A stretch of 64,000 nt of DNA from Archegozetes longisetosus (Eukaryota > Arthropoda > Arachnida > Sarcoptiformes > Trhypochthoniidae). Positions within the stretch are counted from its first letter, which is position 1. Each line of letters begins with the position of its first letter. The position numbers were made by a program, and so were the translations under genes. Shown here piece after piece: positions 59,228 to 64,000 of this stretch. The notes under the pieces were generated by a model, which saw only the letters and a list, made by a program, of their open reading frames with translations, ran no database searches and was not told the origin of the DNA. The DNA is taken from assembly GCA_018873245.2 (NCBI GenBank), contig JAEMBT020000001.1:1674001-1738000 (forward strand), in the 5' to 3' direction.

Positions 59228-60068
59228 ATGTGCCTTTTATAAAAAATCAAATACTTAATTGCAAATTTGACCGATATGTTATTAACAATGGGGTGATTGA
59301 CTTATATCTACAAAAGTTACAGCTTTTAGGTTTTAATGAAAAGTCAATTAGAACATATAAATGAGCTCACTAATAATCAGACACAATTTTTCGGTAAAAA
59401 CTAAATACATCTTTAGGAAAACCTTATACGGATTATTTTAATACTTATTATATTAATACATAAATGTACCTTGATTTCCTTAAGATTAGATTAAAACTAA
59501 ACCTGATCCTAATCCCCAAAATAGTGTCCTGATCACAAAATCAGTAATCCTACAATTTATTGTCATTTCGGACTTCATTTACAGTCTACTTAGGACAACT
59601 TTAAGTTTATGCCTATAAATTTTCGTTTTGTTATCAATTGTATATTCAAGATTTTAACAATTAATACTAAGTTTAATACTTCAAATAATTGGGAGGGCAA
59701 GGGATAAAGTTGTTTGATCAGAATTTTTTCCTTATACAACTTCCATGAAACCTTGATTTTTGGAACAAATTATACAAGTTCAGGAAAATCGGATAATTTT
59801 AAATGTTGTACTCAATTTTGCGAAATTCGAAAAATAAATTAAATCACATTTGAAGTGAAAAAATAATTATATTAAGGGTTCTCGAAGATGTCTTTTTATT
59901 TTTTGAAAAATTGTATCTCTGATCATTAATGATTCGTTTACATGTTCAAATTTAGTTCGTTCATTAAAAACCAAAATATGTAACTTTTGTAGATTGAAGT
60001 CAATCACCCAATTATTAATAACCAATCCATTGCGTGTAAAATTAAGTTTTTTTTAAAATAAAACACAT
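59228..60068. repeat. Long inverted repeat (foldback), arms about 190 bp
   Basis: The left arm, about 59228-59425, contains ttattaacaatggggtgatt, atctacaaaagttac, ggttttaatga and gacacaatttttc. The right arm, about 59880-60068, has the same words in reverse complement: aatcacccaattattaataa, gtaacttttgtagat, tcattaaaaacc and gaaaaattgtatc. Between them are about 450 bases of unpaired AT-rich DNA. The layout suits a MITE or foldback element. It ends about 230 bases upstream of the secreted-protein gene. Confidence 0.75.
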
Positions 60069-60298
60069 TTTTGCATTAAGTGTATTTTTAGTTTTAAACC
60101 TGGAATATTAAAAAACTTGTATATGTATTTAATGTGATTTATAGACGAAATGTGTTTCTTTCATCTAGGTTTAAAATGAATATTACAGCTAAATTCGGGG
60201 AAAAATAAAGACAATAAGGTATATAAACCCTATATTAACCAATTTTATTCATCATAACTTCAAAATTAAACAAACAGAGCAAGATAATTAAAATTAAT

Positions 60299-61750
60299 AT
60301 GAATATTATTTTCAAACTACCCGCACTTTTAATCACTTTGGCTTTGGTTGAATGCAACTCCGTAAACGAAACGTTCGGTGAGTATTCTGTCATTTGATTC
60401 AATCATTTTAGAGATGAACAGCAAATCTGAGTTTGATTTATGCTTTTGGAAATCTTTCAATTTTGACTAAGTTTTTCTTATAAAATTTATACATAAAATT
60501 AAAACGCTATTCTAATTATTTAATGATTTCAGTCCCATCCGAAGAATCAAAAGCAAGAGGAATACAGACAAAGATAACATATTATTTTGATTACACTTGC
60601 ACAGATGATTCTAAGATCAAAGAGGTCAGAATATTTTGGTATCTCCTTCATTTATTTCTACGTATAAAATTTTATACTTACAATTTCTCAGATTAAACCT
60701 CAACCTAAATCATTATTGCTCACTAGATATCAAAAATGATATCTTTATACAGAGAAACATTTTTATTTCAGAAATATTTCACAAGGACAGGGACAATGCC
60801 CAAAACTCAGTGACACTTTCTTGAATGAAACGAGATAAATTTGGATTTGGGCATCGTCCTTTAGATCTTAATGACTTTAAAATTATTAAACTAAAAACTT
60901 ATTTTACTTCAAATATTATCTAGAAATTTTAAAACGTCTACATTCGATTTCATTAACCCTTTTCAATATGATTTCAACAGAGGTCTAAACCAACAACACT
61001 AAGTTATTAAATCGTCAAAATCTTATTGTTTGTAGAAAATCTGATTTTCAAATAATTTTTATAAATTTGTACTAATATATTACTTAACGTCAATCTTATT
61101 AGCTACTAGTGTTAAATGCAGATCTAATGTGATAATAATTTTTGATATGTTATAACTATGGTCTACAGCAATACCATAAGAATACCAAAACAAAGCCTCA
61201 AGAATCCGATTATTTATGAAATAAAATCTAATTTTACTATTCATTACAATAGTTGAAAAGTTCGTCATCAATAAAATATAACGCTCAATGTACTGGTACT
61301 AATAACATCGACTTAAATATTCCGTTCGATGTGAAACTCAATAAGAAACAATGCGATGACTACAAACAAGTCAATCATTCTCAAGTAGAAAATCGTCGGG
61401 AAGAAGAAATCAAACATATAACTTTCTCGAATTTGAGTGCAAATGTTGTTCGCCTTGGAGGTATGAAACGGTTCGTGTTTCGTCATTTAAGAGATATCAT
61501 AATTTTGAATTTAGGTAGTGTATACGTAAAAGATACTGGCTCTTTAAACGACCCAATATGTGATGGCGGCGAAGCAACTATTGAAGTGTTTTTTATCAAT
61601 AATGATTGTAATGCATGTAGCTCGAAAAAAGGAGTCACAGAACTCAAAGCAAGCACGTCTACTCTACAAATAACTGGTGGAAACTGTGAATCAAAATGTT
61701 CCGGAAGTGTTAAAGTTAAGTACTACCCGGGCGTGACAGATCGTGACTAA
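60299..61750 (+). CDS. Secreted cysteine-rich protein of unknown family
   Basis: Proposed exons are 60299-60377, 60533-60624, 61253-61460 and 61515-61750 (donors G|GTGAGT, GAG|GTCAGA, GGAG|GTATGA; acceptors TTTCAG, CAATAG, TTTAG); 204 residues in one frame. The N-terminus is a signal peptide, MNIIFKLPALLITLALVECN. The mature part has about nine cysteines: YTCTDD, YNAQCTG, KKQCDD, PICDGG, NNDCNACSS and GNCESKCSG. The last intron is 54 bases and divisible by three, so retention would also stay open. Intron 2 is the least certain: its GTCAGA donor is weak, and TTTATTTCAG at about 60770 might start an alternative exon. A decayed copy of exon 2 at 58600 argues for a small local family. I do not recognise the fold; an effector, venom or allergen-like role would be speculation. 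Confidence 0.6.
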
Positions 61751-62249
61751 CGTGACACATGACCAAAGTTTACAATCTGGTTGATTCAGACAAACTGTGT
61801 AATAATTTCTTACTTTCTATCAAAAAATTACCACTAATTGACTGAAGCGAAGCTTAAAAATTCAAATACTTTTGTCAAAAATATTATTTAAATTTAGATT
61901 AATACTATTTATATTTAAAAATTCCAAATTTTACCCTTTAAATGACAGGTTTCAAAAATAAAAAGATTAACATTCACTATAGTATTATTTATTTCACTTT
62001 TATAATACACCCATAATTTTTGAGATCAGAATTAACGTTTATTTTTCAAGATTATATTAAATACATAATTATAAAAATTATTTAAAATATTAAATTTGAT
62101 AAGTTGCGTTTTGAGACCACACCAAAAAAATTCATTAAAGAAGTTCGTCCAAAACCCTTGGACTGTTGCCTATCGACGCCCCCTAACGTTGACCCACCTA
62201 AGATGTTGTAGCCTAGTACAAGATATTCAATTGAGTGAATTTTTGGTTG
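61751..62249. other. 3' flank, no gene seen
   Basis: Probably the 3' UTR of the secreted-protein gene (aataaa-like words at about 61957), then AT-rich DNA with a GC-richer patch at 62150-62215. Confidence 0.4.
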
Positions 62250-62690
62250 AACTAGACTTTACGTGGCCAGAGATTTTCGACATAAACTCTGTATATAAAT
62301 AGACTATAGCTCAGGCTGATTTTAAATATATAAATTTTATTCACCGCAAATGACCAGAACATTGATAAAAGTATTCCCGAAAATTCGGTCGATTCCGTAA
62401 ATTTATTTTACGGTAATTTTCTATATACTAGATTATTCGGATTTTTTTAATCAATGTTCTGGTCATTTGCGGTGAATAAAATTTATATATTTAAATCAGC
62501 CTGAGCTATAAATCATCAGCACACAAAATTTATCTCTGAATTCTCTGGCCACGTAAAGACCAGTCGAATTTTCGGGAATTTTTTTACCGATGTTCTAGTC
62601 ATTTGCGGTGAATAAAACTTATATGTCTGAAATCAGCCTAAGCTATAGTCTATTTATATACAGAGTTTATGTCGAAAATTATTTAAACTA
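62250..62690. repeat. Compound palindromic element
   Basis: Three related arms lie in a row. Arm 1 (about 62254-62363) starts ctttacgtggccagag and reads through agctcaggctgatttt, tatataaattttattcaccg and caaatgaccagaacattgat. Arm 2 (about 62446-62559) is its reverse complement and ends ctctggccacgtaaag. Arm 3 (about 62560-62685) again has the arm-2 orientation (tgttctagtcatttgcggtg; tagtctatttatatacagag; tttatgtcgaaaatt) and pairs with arm 1 better than arm 2 does in its outer part. Probably a foldback/MITE copy inserted beside or into a relative. Confidence 0.75.
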
Positions 62691-62839
62691 TAGGAAACTA
62701 AACTATATTTTACTATTTGTCTAACGACATTATTATTAAAATTCTTATAGTCGATATGTCAGATAGAATTCGAAGACATAGGCATAATGAAGTTTCAAGA
62801 ACATTTACACCATATAGGAACTGAACAAGCTATACCGAG

Positions 62840-63160
62840 TTGGCTGAACTTCGAGGAATCGCCGACAACATTAGGACCCAACTTTTATTCATAAACGAAC
62901 TGTTAAATATGCAGAATCCGGATGAAGAACTAACGGGACAATTGGGTCGATCAAACACGGATATTGTCATCCATCTTACTACTAGCAGCACTATGATTAG
63001 GGATATTCGTTCCGCTATTTTAAACATTATCTTCAATAGACAACAAGCTTCTACCTCATCAACAACAGTTCAAAATGGTGTTCAGACTTCTATTCACCCT
63101 TTAAATAGCACGAATGGGTGCTATAATACCTCACAGCCATACTATGGATATCATCGCTAA
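62840..63160 (+). CDS. Unassigned open frame next to a putative retroelement end
   Basis: About 106 residues, starting at a non-ATG codon in the open frame, with a helical N-terminal half (ELRGIADNIRTQLLFINELL) and a Ser/Thr/Asn-rich end (PYYGYHR). I recognise no domain. It lies 440 bases left of a purine tract and probable LTR start, so it could belong to the 3' region of an old retroelement, or be a host exon. No repair or extension of the frame is proposed. Confidence 0.3.
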   Translation: MAELRGIADNIRTQLLFINELLNMQNPDEELTGQLGRSNTDIVIHLTTSSTMIRDIRSAILNIIFNRQQASTSSTTVQNGVQTSIHPLNSTNGCYNTSQPYYGYHR

Positions 63161-63598
63161 TACCTAAAGTTTGATGTTTACACTATTCACTTTATATTTT
63201 ATATTTTTTTTTATTATTTCATTTTACCTTATTTGCCTAATTGGGCAAAGTATAAACATAGCATAAATAATCCAGCATAAATAATTTAAAAAAAAAATAC
63301 ATATAAACTCATGAATAATCACATAATTACTAAAAAAACATAATAACTAATGTATTCATTTATATTTTACTAACTACCTCTTTATATGCCAAACTTAGTC
63401 TTAAATATCTATAAAAATAATTTATTTTGTTTTATATATAAATTTTTTTTTGTTTCACAAATAATGTCCAAATACTATAAACTAAATGCTATTATAATTT
63501 TAAATTGTTTTTTTTGTTGCTTGTATTGTTAAATCTAATTATTTAATGTAAACCAATTACGCGTTACACAGAGTCGTGTAATCTAAGGTGGGGGTATT
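63161..63598. other. Spacer ending in a purine tract
   Basis: AT-rich DNA with poly-A/poly-T runs. The end, ctaaggtgggggtat, is purine-rich like a polypurine tract that primes plus-strand synthesis in LTR elements. Confidence 0.45.
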
Positions 63599-64000
63599 GT
63601 AATAACGTCTTAGTTTCTTAAATTAGACCTATACCAAAATACATTTGTAATAACCTATATCTTTAAAACTAATTTTCATAACTCACCGTATATGTCAACT
63701 TTTATTACTGATCTAAAGATTATCTTTTGTTTGTACAAAAGAAATCTTCACATGCTTGTCTCAACTGCATAAGTTATGAAGACAGCTGATAGTAAGCATA
63801 TTTCAACTCTTAAAACCTACCTAAGTATGTCCTAGTTAAACAATCCTCCAATCTTAGCTAAATGCGCTATTAACCTTAAAGGGTTTAGCCTATCATTGTA
63901 AAACATTTTCTAATTTAACCCGCCTATTGTTCCTATAAAATGTCGTGTTTTTCTTAAATTTTTCGCTCTTTCTTCCAGTGTTAAAATCCTGTGAAATCTT
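63599..64000 (+). mobile_element. Probable LTR (fossil), cut by window edge
   Basis: Begins TGTAATAACG directly after the purine tract aaggtgggggtat. It contains cctataaaatg (TATA-like) at about 63934 and an R-like ttcgctctttcttccag further on. The right end lies outside the window, so a TG...CA pair and target duplication cannot be checked. This would be the 3' LTR of an element on the plus strand, probably Ty3/Gypsy type; whether its internal genes survive cannot be seen here. Confidence 0.45.

Overview
The window looks like a piece of an AT-rich arthropod genome, most likely a mite or other small chelicerate. Host genes carry short GT-AG introns (several about 50-60 bases), the animal gene set is clear (syndecan, SNX17, METTL13, RNF19, PSMD5, a ZnT zinc transporter, EBAG9, DDX54, the TFIIIC WD40 subunit), and intergenic DNA is full of arthropod-type DNA transposons. 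The mite assignment is inference from overall character, not from a diagnostic marker.

Bases 1-17.1 kb form an accessory, repeat-rich region. It opens with the 3' part of an NB-ARC/TPR (NLR-like) gene carrying 14 nearly identical 42-residue TPR units. A decayed paralogue follows at 4.0-5.4 kb, its 5' side fused to the HTH-encoding end of a Tc1/IS630-like transposon. After that come a solo LTR with an empty site visible in a second copy of the same repeat, three hAT-like non-autonomous elements (one nested in another), a ubiquitin pseudogene, a collapsed mariner, a foldback repeat, a probable minus-strand LTR, a GC-rich island, and a 2.5-kb pogo-like transposon with about 280-bp terminal inverted repeats. 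That transposase gene has an intron that itself hosts a small inverted-repeat element.

Bases 17.3-54 kb are a dense, ordinary euchromatic block. In order: DDX54 (+), METTL13 (-), RNF19-type RBR ligase (-), a short membrane-anchored glucosidase-II-beta N-domain protein (+), EBAG9/RCAS1 (-), ZnT (-), SNX17 (+), PSMD5 (-), syndecan (+) and a TFIIIC GTF3C2-like subunit with five zinc fingers (-). Exon junctions were traced by hand; all spliced models keep frame from start to stop. Several pairs are convergent with short gaps (DDX54/METTL13, SNX17/PSMD5), and PSMD5/syndecan are head to head across 586 bases.

Bases 54-64 kb are again repeat-rich: a tRNA-type SINE, decayed Helitron and Tc1 pieces, long inverted repeats, one secreted cysteine-rich protein gene of unknown family with a decayed duplicate exon nearby, and at the right edge a purine tract followed by what looks like the start of an LTR running out of the window.

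The most unusual material is the NB-ARC/TPR locus: a homogenised TPR array of an NLR-like gene next to a transposon/NB-ARC chimera. No clearly new multi-gene system was found.
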